This document shows positions 1-14,002 of a DNA stretch of 64,000 nt, one piece after another. The notes beneath the pieces were generated by a model. That model was not told the origin of the DNA and searched no databases. It saw nothing but the letters and a program-made list of their open reading frames with translations. Both the position numbers and the translations under genes were made by a program. The DNA is from Caprimulgus europaeus (lineage: Eukaryota > Chordata > Aves > Caprimulgiformes > Caprimulgidae): contig OU015528.1 in assembly GCA_907165065.1 (NCBI GenBank), positions 31,270,515-31,334,514 of the forward strand. Direction: 5' to 3'. The stretch's first letter is position 1; every line of letters begins with the position of its first letter.

Positions 1-3000
1 TGACTGGAACTGATAATACAGGGAAAATTGTTCTCTTGTGCCCTTTTCCTTAGGTTACGCTACTCAGCCAAAGGTCTGGTATCCCAGCGTTGCTTGATAG
101 TTCAGTGAAGCCAGTTCTTGGCCTATTCCTATTCGTTCTCTTTTCAGTGGAACTTCTGAAACTGGATTTCCCGAAGTGTTGTTCTGGCAGTGGCACTCGC
201 ATTTCATCTGTCCTCCTTCCTCACAGCCCTGAGCACTGCAACATAACAAATGGGAACAGGGGGAATAGGGCCCACTGGAAGAAGGGAACAGCAGGTTTTG
301 TGGCTAGCTCCTTTGATAAGAAGAGGAGCAGGCCACTTCTTTTAAGTAATGCAGGAGTGAGCAGGGAATTACCTTGCCCATGTGCTCTGCACATGCTCAC
401 TAAATTCTTACTTCTCTAATGGGCATATGCAACAAAAATGTGGTGGGTCTGTAGAACAGACAAGACAGGCCAATAAAGACCGATTGCTGCTGGGAAGGGA
501 AAGAAACCTGTCATCTATTAGATGCTTCCGTAAGCTTTAACATCATCCAAGTCCTTTGGCTCTTACACTTGTGTATGTGTAGTGTCTGTTTTCTTTATAG
601 AAGCAGAACTGATTGATACATTTTTGTTAAAAAATAATACCTTTCAGTTAGGTGATTGGATACTGGTTTTCTTCTTTTAGATGGCTGTAGATAAGGTTGT
701 GTTGGCTGAGAGTGATTTGTTTGTGAAAAACTCAGTTATTTTCAACTTCAAACTGTTATCACAAAAGGTTTTAAGATTCAGTGAAGTTGTACTATACCCA
801 TCTCCATAATTATCATAGTTACTGTAAGAAAACAAAAAAACCAGTTATTTGTATATTTGGGTGGCTTCTTATTTTAACTTTGCAGGGAATGATGCACAAC
901 GAGCTTAATGTTGGTTGTCTTAATTGTTCTTTACCTAAAATGAAATTCAATCAAAATAAAGTGGTACTGTGTGTCTGACATTGAAATTTATCACCCAGTA
1001 CACCCAATATCAGCACTTAAAATATTTGTCAGGCTGTAATCTGAGAACAGGGGAGGTGCATGTAATGAGGGAGGCTTAAAACTAGGTGTTGGGGTTGAAT
1101 TTAGGCCAGGTAAAATAATATAAATGAGAAGTGGTATGCAGAAAACTTCAGAAGAGGATTGTCACTTATATCATGCATAATTTTCAGATGATTTCTTATT
1201 CAGAGCTCTGAAATAGCTACGTAGTGCTTTAGTTTTTCAGCATAAAATGTTCAAGGACAAACAGAATTGGGCTAATTCTTCTGTATATAACTTACATATG
1301 GTCATTTGAGCTAAGATTTTTATGCATTTAGCTGTCTAAAATGCAGATAAATACCTATGGGGCTTTTCCAAAAGCATCTGAAGCCATTGAAGTTAAACTA
1401 CTTTTTAAGCTTACATAGAAGACCAACTAATGCATAAGAGCATACTGTGCTTACTCTCTCTGACAGTGTTGTGTGTGAAAAGAAAGATCAGTTTGGACTC
1501 GGTAACCTCATTCATGTGGCTCTTACTGTAAAGCATGTTTTGCTTGCACCTGCCTTCAAAATACCATGAAGCTGTATCAACTTCTTGCCAAGCCAACACA
1601 GTGTTTTGCCAGGAAAATGATAGAATTAACTTTTGCCTGCTTCTTAGGGTACTTCGTACCGTGAAGAATTGGGTGTCTCTTCCAACTTTGGATTTGTTCT
1701 TTGATGTTACTTTGAGCGTCTCAAGTGACTGCTCCTGGGAGGTAGTTCTAATGTTATTTTTCTTGGAAAGTTGATAATGATATCAGATCAGTAGGTGTTG
1801 CTTTTGGGTCTGATTTACTTTCTGAAAGATGAGGGCACTAGTACAGGTACTGATTAAAGTTGTAATCTGAAATAGGTTGCATTTAGGTTACTCTTACTGT
1901 TTCCGCTCCAGTACTTTGCCTGGGGAGTGGTTGATGTAGGGGGAAAAAAAAAAAGTAATCTTGGAACTTTCAGATAGGTCTTGTTTAATATCTTATGTTC
2001 TTATTGAAAGTAACATCTGCTAGTAATTCTGTTCTTTGTATGATACTTGTTACAAAACAACTACTAGGAGGATAATCCTTAATATATTTGCTACATCTTG
2101 TGTTTTTGAAATTTTAATTCAGGGAGATTTAGCAGTTGGGTATACTGCAAGTCGAAGCTTATGAAAATTACAACACTGAGTTTAATTCTATTCCATTGAC
2201 ATTCCTTTGTTCTCAACTTCTCAATCTTTCAGGTCTTAAAACTTCAATGCAATTTTATGCAGGGAATTTCATTGTTAAGAAGTTAGAATTACTGTGTAAA
2301 AGACAAGAAGATGTCTGTTATGCTCACAGGCTTGCAAGTTACTATTAAAGTGCTGTGGTATTTCACAGATAACTGTTACAAATCTACTTGCCTTTTAAGA
2401 TCACCTTCTCAAAAGAGTATATCTTCTTGAGAGTGTTGGCTTCAATGGAAGAAAATGAATTTTGTGTAAGAAATATTTATAGAAGAGAAGATAGTAAAGG
2501 GAGGAAGCAAAATTAAAAGAGTTGGAGAGTTCCTGTGTTGTGTGGGTATTAATGTTGGTTGTGCTTTGCAAGTGATAGTCCAGCTTGTATTTGATATTGT
2601 AACTACTTCTTCTATTGACATATTAGCATGTAGCTCTGTTTCACTTTCTGTATATTGCTTTAAACTCTAGTTAGCAAGTATGTCTCTTCTAGGTGATACA
2701 GAAGAAAATCCTGATGTGCACTTAAAGACTGATTTCTCTTGTAGCTCATGTCACTTCTGTGGTTTAGTGAGTTTTGGATTAAGATCAGTAGATTAAAAAA
2801 ACCCTAGGCTGTTCCCAAAAGGTAGAGCCAGGCAGAATAGTTACATTTTCTTAGGATTCTTCAGTTTTAAACTCTAGTCTACCTTATGGTATATCAGGAA
2901 TAACTCTTAAAAATGAGGAACAAATTTGTCCAAGACTTGTGCCCAAGAAAGTCCAAATAATTGTTACATGATGTTCATCTTAGCTGACAACTTCAAATTC

Positions 3001-6000
3001 TTCCTAAAGGATAATAGTCTGTTTACCTTTGCAGCACATCTATAGTATAAAGTATTAATATGGAAATTGTTCATCAGTGTTTGAAATAGAAATGATGCAC
3101 CTTCAGAATGTCTGTTTTTTAAGGAGATAGATGTGTTTGATACTTTGTTCAAAATACTTTGAATTAACTTATTTGGCATTCATACCTTCAATGTGCTGCT
3201 GTTTGCAGACACGCACAAAACCTCCCTTATGCCATGACTTTAGATATTCTTACAATGACTTTTTGGTAATGTTACTGTTGTAGGCTAATATTTTTGTGAA
3301 GTAAGCAATGAGAAATTGGAACCTGTGCCTGGGGAGCAGGGATGCAGAAGAGCTTTGGCAGGACCTGTTTTCACTAGGTATCAAAAACTAACTGTAAGTT
3401 TGCAATCCATTCCATAGTGCATGGTAGTTTTCTCAAAAGAAAATTTGGTTTCAAAAATTAAGGGTGATCTAGGATCAGAAAGCATTTCTAGTTGCAACTT
3501 TTTAATGTTTATAAAGCATTGCAGACTAGAAAGTGGGAAACAAAAAGCAAACTTAAGTTTGTTAAGAACCTCTGCCAACTCTAAGTGTTCAAGTGCAATG
3601 CAGATTTCCTTCTGCTTAGGATAAATGCATACAGTGATAATGGATGCAGTGGAAATATTTTAAGGAAGAGCCTACTATACCTGAGGACTTAAATTTAGGA
3701 TTGTAGAAGCTCCACTTTGCACTGTTTTTTAATGTTTAAGTATCCCAGTAAGAAAGGAAAATCATGCCTACAGTCTTTCTATTCCTAGGGACCAGTTGTG
3801 TTTTTAAAAAATCATGTACGTTTAACTCCTGCTGACACCTGTGTTTCATCTGGAAGCAGCAGGTCGCAAAACTGACTTGATTGCTTACCCAGCTAAACTG
3901 GCAAGAGTGCTAGAGTTGTACTGAGCTGATCCCTGTCATGCTTTTAGACTTGTGCTTCAGAAATAGCATGAGCATGTGAACAGGCCAGAGCTGCGTTTGA
4001 GAAAGTTGTTTGGTCACTTAGTAAAAAAGCTTAGGCAAGTAAATTGAGCAAGTACATCAGTTTTTGTTGATGCAAGTGCTGTTCCAATGCTGTGGAGAAG
4101 CACAGAGTCCATTATAGTTATGAAGCATATATTCCTAATGCTTTTAAAGTTCTTGTGGGTATTTGTATTCTTTGGTAAAATTAGTTGTCTGTTGTGATTT
4201 GTGGTAGGTCGAGGGGATTAAGTTGACTGGTTAGGGAATTGTGAAATCAAGGTATATTAAGAAAAAAATGTGATTTTTCAGGGGATTCATGTATTTGCCA
4301 AGAACTTCAGTAGTATTATCTTTGTCCATACTGTTCCTTTCTTGTTTACTGCTGTTGCTGCTGGTAGGTGTAGAGTTGTGGGAGAAGGTGTCCTTATTTA
4401 TTATAATCACCTTTGCTGTGATTATAATAAATAAGGACATGGTGTAACTCTGCTACTGATCAAAAGAACCTTGATAGCTTTTGTCCACTGAGGAATTCTG
4501 ATTTAGAAAAACTTGAAAAAGGGGCAGTGTTACTGATGGAAGCAGCACACTGATTAATGCAAGGATAGCTTGAAGAAGCACAACTTAAAGCTGATCTCAT
4601 AGGTTGCTCCTGTGTAAAAGGTTTGCTTCTGTTTGTCTGATGTTGAGTCCTGTTGTTAATATATAAAAAAACCTGTCAACTTGACTGAAACTGATGATAC
4701 GAAGGCTTTGCAGGTGGTGTCGGTGTGCTGCCCCTAGAAAATGGGCAATAGCAAAACAAACTCGATACTTTAACTACATGCAGGTATGGCCTCTTTGTCC
4801 AGCTGACTGTTCAGATAAGACACTGCTTTGATGTTATCTCAGTATTTCTACAGTTTTTTGATCCAGGCAAATGAGAGCTTTGGGTTCACGCATCTCTAGT
4901 CTGAGATATTGCCAACATTCTGTCCTAGAAACTTTAGGGATTCTGTAGAAGTCTGTCCATTCAGTAAGCTTCTCAACCCAACTGGAGGAGTTGAAGACAA
5001 ATGTAGCTAATGGAGGCGGAAGAATGAAGTGTATTTAGATTACTTGAGCATACTGTGGCATGAATAAGAAATCTGTCTTCACCAAGAGGTACTGTTTGTA
5101 ACTAAGAAAAATAGTATGACCCCAAACTGCTGTACGCTGGTGGCTCCTTTTCTCCAGTATTCTAATCATTGTTGCCTTTTCCCTGCTACTCTGCTGTACT
5201 TCCCACAATGCTACTTAGTGCTATTTCTCTGTTCTGCTCGATGTTTACGATCTACTGTGGAGGGTGAGCAGGTAAGGAGTGAGTGAGTGTGGATGTATGC
5301 TAAATGTGAAACAGGGAAAGGTGATGTGCCTGTTGGGCCTAGTTTATTGGAGATGTGCTGTTATGTCTGGTGTTTTGCAGAAGTAAATTCTTTGTGCAGA
5401 GGAAAGGATCAGATTTTCTGCTTACTGAGGGTCATAGTGTAATGTGGGTACCTTGAATAAAGCTGCCTTTTTAAGAGTCTTAAATTCCTTTAGCTGCTTT
5501 AAATGAACTCTGACAGACTGAATTGATATAGAAGGCCATTTAATGTGGAGAGGAGAAGAGGCAGGGGCTTAAAGAGGGAGGTCTAACATTGAATTAAGTG
5601 GCATTAAAACTTACTAAGTAGTCTGCAAGATCTGTTGAATTCTAGTGATGCTGTGCTAGATAAGCAAGAAATAGGTCTGTTCATAACTGAAGGATTGTAG
5701 AGAAAAACTGGCCTAGGAATTGGTCTGTCTTAGAGAAGGCCATTTGCTTAATTAGAAATTGGAAGATGGCTTGTTTAGAAAAAGAATTGATTTATATACA
5801 TACTATGACTTCCTTCATACTGCCTTTATTCACCTAAGTCTTAATACAGCGTTTGTGTACAGGTTGCAACACCTTAACCTTTCCTGTAGTTGTTCATGAA
5901 AAAGAAAACTTTTATACTTGGACTCGCAGCGTCTTGGGTAAATGCAGCATCAGCCTGTCCTTGCTAGGCAGTTGACTGAACAAAATTAGTCATGAGAGGA

Positions 6001-7392
6001 CTGCTGGGGTGAGTTGGATAAATGTAGTGTTATTCTAGGCTAGATTTTAAGGCCGCATCTAGATCTTAATTTTCCTTTTCTCCACAGAAAAGTGTTTCTT
6101 TGTAAGGTCAGTTAAATCTCTGAATTGCTTATTGGAGAAGCCTCAGACTGTCCATTCACTTCTTAACTGCTTATGTTATCTTTTGGATACTTTGAATAGG
6201 CTGCTTATCAAAGCCACTTGCCTTAACTGTCTGTCCCCCAATGCTCATCATCTCACTATGTGGTTAGACAATAAAACATTACACAGCAAACCCATTCAGT
6301 AATACTTATCCCAGTGTCTGTTCAGTGTCATTAGGCTGCACAACACAGGCCCCTAAGGATGTCCAGTATTCCCATATCTCACAGCACAACTTCATCAAGC
6401 AAATTTTTATCTGAATGTGTAGATATTGTTGGTCATAGAGAACAGAAGTCTAGCTAGAACTGATTTGAAACAGATCAATAGATATTGAGAAATAGAATAT
6501 TTACTGTGAATGAGGGGTTTCAAATATAAAAAGGTAGATGTGTGAATTTTTTTTTTATTGGATTATTGGGGTGGGGGTTGTTTTGTTGTTGGTTTGTTTT
6601 GGTTTGGGTTTTTTTATTAGTGTTTCCTGAAACAGCTCTTGGTTGTAGTGTGTGCTTGGGAGATTTTATTTTTTATTTTTATTTTTTTTAATTCACAGGA
6701 TATTTTCTGGGAAATGGTGAAACATTTATTGTGCACTTTTCTGTTGATCTCTGGCACTTGACCTGTATCTAAAAGTTTAGTGGACTGTTTGTTCTATCAT
6801 GCTTCAGACAACCAAAGAGGGTATTTGTTAGTGTTGTTGAGTGACAGACAGGGTGGTACCTGTGTGACAAAGCCCTGAAAGGCCGCTTTCAGACTACATA
6901 AAATCCATGGTTGAACTGAGTTGTTGGGGAAGGGTCAGTCTGGCTTGTGCTGTTTCTCCTTCTCACAAATTTCTTGGAAATAGTTTACTGTTATTCTGTA
7001 AATAAGAGAACCTGGTTTTTGAAGTTGCTTGATAGGATCTTGAAAAGGAGAGCAGGATGTCGGGTTCATCCTAGTCTATTTCTGTATTGGTTTGCACCTG
7101 ATGTATGATCCAAGGGAAATACTGGGGATGAGAGGAATGGTGTATTTCTGAGCTGAAAAGGTGCTTTAAAAAAAAATAAATAAATTATTGGTCATTAAAG
7201 GAACTTTGTGCTGTCCTGGGGAGATTTTGCCTGGCTGACAAAATTAGGTTAGAGATCCACATTTTCTTCTGGAGATGGAGCTAGTCTCACTGCTTGCTTG
7301 GGGGTGTGGAGGTGTGTTGTTTCTCTTATCTATAAGCATGTGAAGGACTGCTTACACAAAGGAGCTTTAGTTAAAGCTAAAATTTTGGTTAA
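1..7392 (+). other. LEMD3: LEMD3 intron 1, unique part
   Basis: No coding exon, RNA gene or recognisable transposon is seen here. The short ORFs in this stretch look random. It holds A/T-rich low-complexity patches (a G/T-rich tract near 6547-6620, an A/T run near 6668-6690) and one perfect inverted repeat, listed separately. It joins the left edge of duplicon A at 7393. Confidence 0.7.
4389..4439. repeat. Perfect inverted repeat, 22-bp arms, 7-nt loop
   Basis: The left arm 4389-4410 is the exact reverse complement of 4418-4439, with the 7-nt spacer CTTTGCT between. The arms are A/T-rich (core TTATTTATTATAAT). In the intron 1 RNA this would fold into a 51-nt hairpin without mismatches. There are no flanking transposon termini. 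It is shorter than a usual pre-miRNA and has no bulges, so I do not call it a miRNA. A template-switch mutation is a plausible origin. Confidence 0.9.
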
Positions 7393-10300
7393 ATTCCTAA
7401 AATTGAGCATCTCTGCGAGACGGCTTGGTCTGTGCATTTGTGTTGGCAGCTTTGGCTGGAATGCTTTGGAGCTGTGCTGTGACCCTTAGCTTTGTATTGG
7501 TGACTTGTTGTTTGAGACAGACTAGTTGGTGGTTCTGAGGAATTCTAGTAGTCTAAGTCATCATTTGCAGCTTGTCCCAACAGCAATATGTGGAAATAAG
7601 TTACTTCTGAGGGTCATTAATAGTCTTTTCAGTGAACCAGAACAACATTTGTATGCCACTTTGATTTCTTTCACGGGCTCTTTGATAAACTTACTGTCTT
7701 GTTCTTGATTAACTAGCATTTAAATAAGGTCACGTCTTAAAAATGGAATCAAAATAGCCTATCCCCTCCTGTTCTGAAATCAAGTTTCTTGTGAAGATGA
7801 TATCCCTTAGTGTGCTTACTTTTTGTTTCCTTCCATGTGTGACAAAAGAATCTTTTTATGGTTGCACCTTGCCAGGAATAAAGCTCTTCTCCCAGTGCAT
7901 CAAACTTTGAAGCAGAATGTGTAGCTGTTACGGTGTTTTGGGGGAGTTGGCGTGGTTCCCTCTGTCAAGTTTTTAAGGTTTTTCTTCCATGGAAATACTT
8001 GTGCTTTTTTGGTCTGCAGCCAGTATTCACGTGTGGCTGGGTAAAACTGCCGTGCTTCTCACAGTTTGCTGCTGTCTGGGCAGTTCTGACGGGTGATGAG
8101 ATTGCCATGTCCAGGTCGATTGTTGCATCCCTCCTTTTTTGTGGGCAGAGGGTGTGGTTGTCTGAGCTGGAGAAAAGAACTCTGGGGTCAACCGTTAGGA
8201 AATTCCAACTTGAGAAAGTTATCTCTGTAGTTTTAAACTCTGTCATATGAGTAGATGACATTTTTTTCTTGGAAGCTCATAAAAATGTGAGCTTGATAGA
8301 CAACTTTCAAGGCTGGTTACTGTGGTGTGTGGTAGAGGTGTTGAACCCTTTTTGAGGAGGAGCCTTGGAAGTATGATACGCTCACATAAGAAACTATTCT
8401 ATGAGTAATTAGTCATTAAATTAATGCTTAGTTTGGTAGAACAAGAACTTGTTACTTTTAAAACTATACTTAGATATTTTAGGAACCATCAAGAAGCCTT
8501 TTGAACCCATGATGTTGATGTAATGTATTGAAATACTTTAGGCCTATTGGAGTAGATGAGAACTTTCCATCTGTGGCTGGAGCAAGTGGGAGGATTTGGT
8601 AAGAGCTTAGATCCTGGACAACAGAAAGAAGGGTGGATTCAGAACAGAGGGATTATTGAAGTAGTTAAGGAGTGGCCTTGTTAACTCAAGTTAATCAAGA
8701 TGATGTGGTAACTAGATGCAGATTGATTAACAGTTGTTAATTGCGTGTGCAGCTGATAAGTTGCTGCAGTTGCATATAGCGTACTTGCCTTTCAAGGCAT
8801 CATCAGGCATCCTAAACTGTATTAACATCCTATATAAAATGTATCTCACTTGTTGGTTACCTTGCCATAAAATCACAAACTTGAGAGGGTTTTAATGGGA
8901 ATCCCATAGTGTGAGTTAAAAGAATGAATTACAAGGATTGTTAAATTGTTGTGATAGATAATTTTGGAGGAGAGTCTTTTTTTTTTTTGTGTGTGTGTGT
9001 CTCTTTAGCCACTATGTATTTATGAAGGAGAGGCAAACATTGACATTTAATCCAGAATGCTTCATAAATTCAGTGTTTTAATTTATCCAAACGTGAAGCT
9101 GCTCACGTGTGAGATTGACTTGACACTGGGATTGCGATGCTGGGCAGGTCCGAGTATAGCACCACCGTTGCCTTCACTTCATTGCTGTGCTGTCCTAGTG
9201 TGTGTATAGTTGCAGCTGCCAGCTTTCAGTTTGCATCTTTGCAGGCATGGAAGTATTGCAATTGTTTGTTCCCTTGGCCTTTCATCAGTGCTAAAATCTG
9301 TTTGTCAGGTATACTGAAATCTACACTGTCTCACGCCTGCAACCCCTTCAATCTAAACCCTTATAATCAAGATTTCATGTGTGCTCAATAAGATTGACCT
9401 TGGGAAGAGACCATAATAAGATAATTATCCTGTCTGGATAACTAAAGATCAAACTGGGAGGTTGGCAGTCATCTAGAGGCTCGTCTGTGTTTCTCTAATC
9501 CTATTTTAGGCTATCTAGATTAAAAGTTTAGTGTACTGGGAATGTTCTGCTGAGTGAATGAATGAAATGCATAAAAGCTTTGTAAAGTTGGAGGCTTGAT
9601 AATCTGGTAGGCAATGTCTGAGAATTTGCTCCTACAGAATGAAATCATGAAGTGGTATGGAGTTTGGTTTACAGGAGTTCTTGAACATCTGCTTCTATCA
9701 GTTTTAATGAGTCTGGTGTCTGAATCAAGTATTCTGATGTCCCTGAAAACTGATTTCTGTGTTTGGGTGTGGGATTTTTTTGGTTTGCTTTGTTTTTTTT
9801 TGTGTGTGTGTTTGTTTTTTGTTTGCTTTTTTATTTTTCCATTTGCTGTGTCAGAGGAAGCTGAGGTGCTTATTGCTGTTGGGTAGGTAAGACACTTCAT
9901 TTCCTTCTGAGCTCAGGCACAGGGACAAACTGTTGTTTGCAGAGTTTCAGAGTGAAGCTTTCTTCACCACTCGGAAAGCATTTTCATTGCCCCACTGTTT
10001 CACACATCATTTGTTGGTGTAATTGTACAAGTGCATTCCTTACCATTGCTACATGTAGAAGCAATGAAATGGTAATCATTTCCCCTTCAAACTTGCCTTT
10101 TCAAAATAAGGTGAAGCGGGTCAGCATCTGTCTGCTGCCAGCCGTGCAGTGGAAGTTTGTGCATGTAGTAACAATTACATTGTTTCACAAATAATTCTCT
10201 TCCTTTGTTGTAAAGTCTTTTTTTTTCCTTCCCCCCCCCCCGCCCCAGTCACTTAAAAAGATGTTACCACACTTGGCAAAGGTTAGGGGACCCCTGGTTA

Positions 10301-11492
10301 TAAGTTGGTCCTTGAGGGTTTTTTTTTTTTGTAACCTCCATTTTTCCTAAATGAGAAATCTTGTGAATTTAATGTAAGGTGTCCCTCTTTATTTATCTGA
10401 TTTTTCCTGTTGATAACTAAATTAACCGATCAGCTTTCAAAATGCACACAATTCTTTGCAGGCCGAGATTTCTTCCAGGTTCTCTTTGCAAATGCATCAG
10501 GTGCTGAAGTGGTGGAAAGTTCTGTTCTTTTGGAAGAACTCTGCTTTTTGTAGCCGTGTGCCCCTTCAGGTGCTACCTGTTCTTGATGCGCTTTCAACAT
10601 CAGTGTGATGATATTTACAACCTAGAGCTTCAGTTTTGTGTCAGGTTTCCCAGGATAGCTTTTTTCTTTTGTTTTTGTGCTTGATGAAGTAAGGTCAGTA
10701 GAAGCTTCATTTTCTGTTTGAATAGCACATGGGACTGCTAATTCCTGTGCAAGCTCAAACTGTGGGTGAAAGAGTTTGTGGCCTAGGCAAGCCAATGTGC
10801 TTTAGTGGCGATTGCTTCCTTCTTTGGTAACTTTTCAGTTACCAGCTGGTCGGTCCGAAGTGGAAGCATAGCACAAATTACTTGTCTGACGTCAGCTTCC
10901 TTGAAGAATATGTCTTTGTAGGCAAGAAGCATATAATAGATAAACTTGTGCCTTCGGGGGCTGTGGAAACTTTTATTTAGGAAAAGGAAAGAACGGCCAT
11001 TGAGTCACACTGCACTTTCCACCTGAGCTCTCAGTTTGTCATCTCTTGCTCTTGTCAAAACAGAAACACTGATGAGTTGTACGGTTTTGTGTTATTTGTA
11101 TGGATTATTGCTTAGCAAAAAAGTAGTTCCATTTTTTAATGTCTAGTTTAAAAAAGGGGAAACCTTGAAGTTATGACTTCAATGCAGTTGAGTCATTAAA
11201 GCAAGAGTTTGGTAAACGGCAAGCATGGTTTTGTTTGCATGGAAGTAGCTATGAAGTTTGCAGATAAGCAAGATTCTGGTTTGACCGAAATGCTAGTATA
11301 GCACACTATCAAATGCAGAGTTATGTCATGGGTTAATAGCTGCCCAATTGTTATTTGTCATGTTATGAACGTCTTTATTTTTATCTAAAGATTACAGTGT
11401 TGTTGTAAAGCTGCAGTGTTGGTTATACTTTTTAATTATTTTCAGGCTCTAGAATGAATTATTTTTCTCTTTTTTTTTTTTTTTTTTGACAG

Positions 11493-11530
11493 TCAAGGAT
11501 CCCTTCAGTGAAGAACTACAAAAAATAGAC
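11493..11530 (+). CDS. LEMD3: LEMD3 exon 2, copy A
   Basis: This 38-nt exon follows a long T tract and TTTGACAG and is followed by the donor GTAAGT. It enters in phase 1 (its first two bases, TC, complete a codon begun in exon 1) and ends on a codon boundary. It reads (V)KDPFSEELQKID, matching MAN1 just after the first transmembrane segment, in the perinuclear lumenal loop. It is identical to the copy at 27151-27188. Alone it would shift the frame; only together with an exon 3 copy does it keep frame. Confidence 0.92.
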
Positions 11531-13935
11531 GTAAGTAAAACCACTTAATATTGAGATTTTAGTCTGTCAGATGATCGTATAAAAGCAGTATAGATCTGTT
11601 CAGCAGGATGCAGTTTTGGGATGCATTCCGTGAGATGAGCACTCTTCTTGCAACTGTAATGTTTTGATTTTTCATCTCAGGCAATATAACTAGGATCACA
11701 AGATGTGGCTGTGACATGGTGGTTGCTTTATATACTAATAAAATGTTACATAACTTGTGTTGTAGAGATATGAGGAAAATTGTGGTGTTGTAGGTTTTGA
11801 GACTAGATTTATCAGTTCATCTTTTACCACTTGGCATCTCAGCCTTGATGGGGCAGCTGGTAAGAGATGATTGACTTGAAACTCCAGGACCTTCTTTGGT
11901 GGCACAGAAGAGCAAGGGTTAACTCCCTTCTGGAAATGGTTTTAAAAGTTTGTGGTTTTCACTTTGATTCTCTTCTGTTACTTGTTCCTATGGTCACTCT
12001 TTCAGCTGGGATATCAGGGTACCTTCAGTGGTGACTTCTCAAAAATGGTTACCTGTATTACTCTTAGTTCTGCAGCATGGGTTTTGGTGGTTCCCACTTT
12101 CAGCCTTCAGTCTTTCTGCCTGGATTGTAAACATAGTGGTCTGTTTTTTCTAGGCATATATAAGCAAGTGTTGCAAGATAATTGTGTGGGGTCTTTTTGT
12201 TTGTTTGTTTGTTTTCAAGTCTAGGATTGAGCTTTCCAAAAGTGAATAGTTGTGTATTTTAACTAGGTAGCCTTGGCTAGTTTCCTGAGTAGAAAATGCT
12301 TCTGAATCTTTTGAACAAATTGAATTTTGTGTCCATTCTGAGGATTGTTTCAGAATGACTTTAGTGCAGAGAGAATGCATCTTGTGCACTGGACTTGACA
12401 GCTTGAGAACTTGTTTTGCATGTTTCTTCCTTCTGTGCTGTTCCATAGTAATCCTGCTCCATGCTTGATTGTTCCTTAGCTGTGAAGGGTTTTCAGTTCC
12501 CTCCTTTATGTGGTCTGACCAGTAATTTACGAAAAAAGAATTTGGTCACAAAAACGTTTCAGGTATCTGTCTCAGTGTAGCTGTTAGTGAAGTCAGGGTT
12601 GTACCTAGTGGCAAAGAAATGGAACTTGGAGCATTCCTGTTGGCGTGTGTGTGTGGTAGAGGACTGACTTTCCTCTTCTGCCATAGTCGGTATTTTGCAG
12701 TCAGGAAATGAGTTAATGAGGTTGGTTAGTTTTCTGGAGCATACTGAGTATATCAGCTGAATCTCAGTGATGGTTTTGTAGGACCAGAGTAGGGAGAGGT
12801 GATGCCAGTAGTTGTTGATATCGTCTGTGGGAATTAATTTGTCAAATGTTTGGTTAATGACAGAAGTATTCTGCTTTTTGGTAGCAGTTTTCTTGTGGAA
12901 AAGAACGGGAGCATTCAAAATTTTAAATTATGTCAGACGGTGCCAGTGCATCAGGGAATTAAAATAAATAAATAAATATATTTTTTTCATTGTGAATATA
13001 ATCAGCAAATGCACAAACTGGGAAATAACTTTCCTTGTGTGTTTTCTGAATAAGGGCTCTAGTCTTATCTCAGCCATTTGACTCTGCCCCAGGAGTCAGA
13101 CAGCTTCAAAAAACACCAGCATTTTAGAATGGCCTTTAGTGATCAGTGTAGGTAACTGCATGTTCCTCATCTTCATGTTTTGAAAAATCCCTTCTGATAC
13201 AAGATGCTTCTGGATAGATTTCAATGAAATTGCTCAGTATCTTGATAAGTTTAACTCCCTTGTAAGTAAAAATCATATGACTTCTCATATTCATGCTTGT
13301 TTTAAGAGTTAGGCCGTCTTACAGTAGTGGCATATGCAGGGAATATCAACAAGACTGTATAGTCCACAGCTTTCTGGACTTTTTTGTGTGTTTCCTTGGT
13401 TTTTGATTTGTTTTTAAATTGCTGTTACTGCAGTTTGAAGGTAGGCAGCAAAAATCTTACTTTGCTATGAATTTTTACACAGGAACACAACCAGATGGTG
13501 CTTTAGTGTGACTAATATGTGTCCCTGCACATTTGTTAAGAATAAAACTTTTATTTTAACATAGTAGCTATCAAAGACCCAAACAAACCAACCGAAAAAC
13601 CAAACCACCAAACTTCTTCTGAGTCATTGCAGTGTTCTCTCAGTAGTATTAAAATAACCTTTAAGCTGTCAGTCTTACCTGGGAGATCCATCAGAGTCCA
13701 GGCTGCAATCTGGTTTAGTTTCGGTCAAGATCTGAAAAGTAAATACTGTGAATACTGTGATTCAAAATGTATTGCTTGTGTTATTGTTGGTGTGTGAAAC
13801 AGTGCAGCTTTCCACCTGTATGGGTAAAACTTTTTTTTTTTTCCCTTATGGTATATGAAGATTTCTGTGGTAAATAGAAGCAAATACATCTCTGCTAATG
13901 TTTGTTTTAACATTAATGCATTTTTATAATTCTAG

Positions 13936-14002
13936 GAAGATGAAATAAGTCTCATGATGAACAGCTTGTACGCACTTCATGATAGATTGGCACAAGTAGC
14001 AG
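13936..14002 (+). CDS. LEMD3: LEMD3 exon 3, copy A
   Basis: This 67-nt exon lies between the acceptor ATAATTCTAG and the donor GTAACA. It enters in phase 0 and leaves in phase 1. It encodes EDEISLMMNSLYALHDRLAQ followed by VA and the first base of the next codon, a helical segment of the MAN1 lumenal loop. It is base-identical to the copy at 28887-28953. Exons 2 and 3 together make 105 nt, phase 1 to 1. Its donor could splice to exon 2 copy B (codon G|TC, Val) or to exon 4 (codon G|GG, Gly), both in frame. Confidence 0.92.

Noticed and set aside
1-7392. Search for LEMD3 exon 1 or the neighbouring WIF1 gene
   Set aside because: No GC-rich LEM-domain exon and no WIF or EGF-repeat coding sequence is present; both must lie outside the window.
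7933-8250. 105-codon ORF conserved between the two duplicons (also 23619-23936)
   Set aside because: The similarity comes from the recent DNA duplication. Substitutions include amino acid changes without any sign of codon constraint, and no family is recognised.
9520-9900. 126-codon antisense ORF
   Set aside because: It runs through a G/T-rich low-complexity tract giving Lys/Thr/Gln runs; in duplicon B the frame is broken by an extra T.
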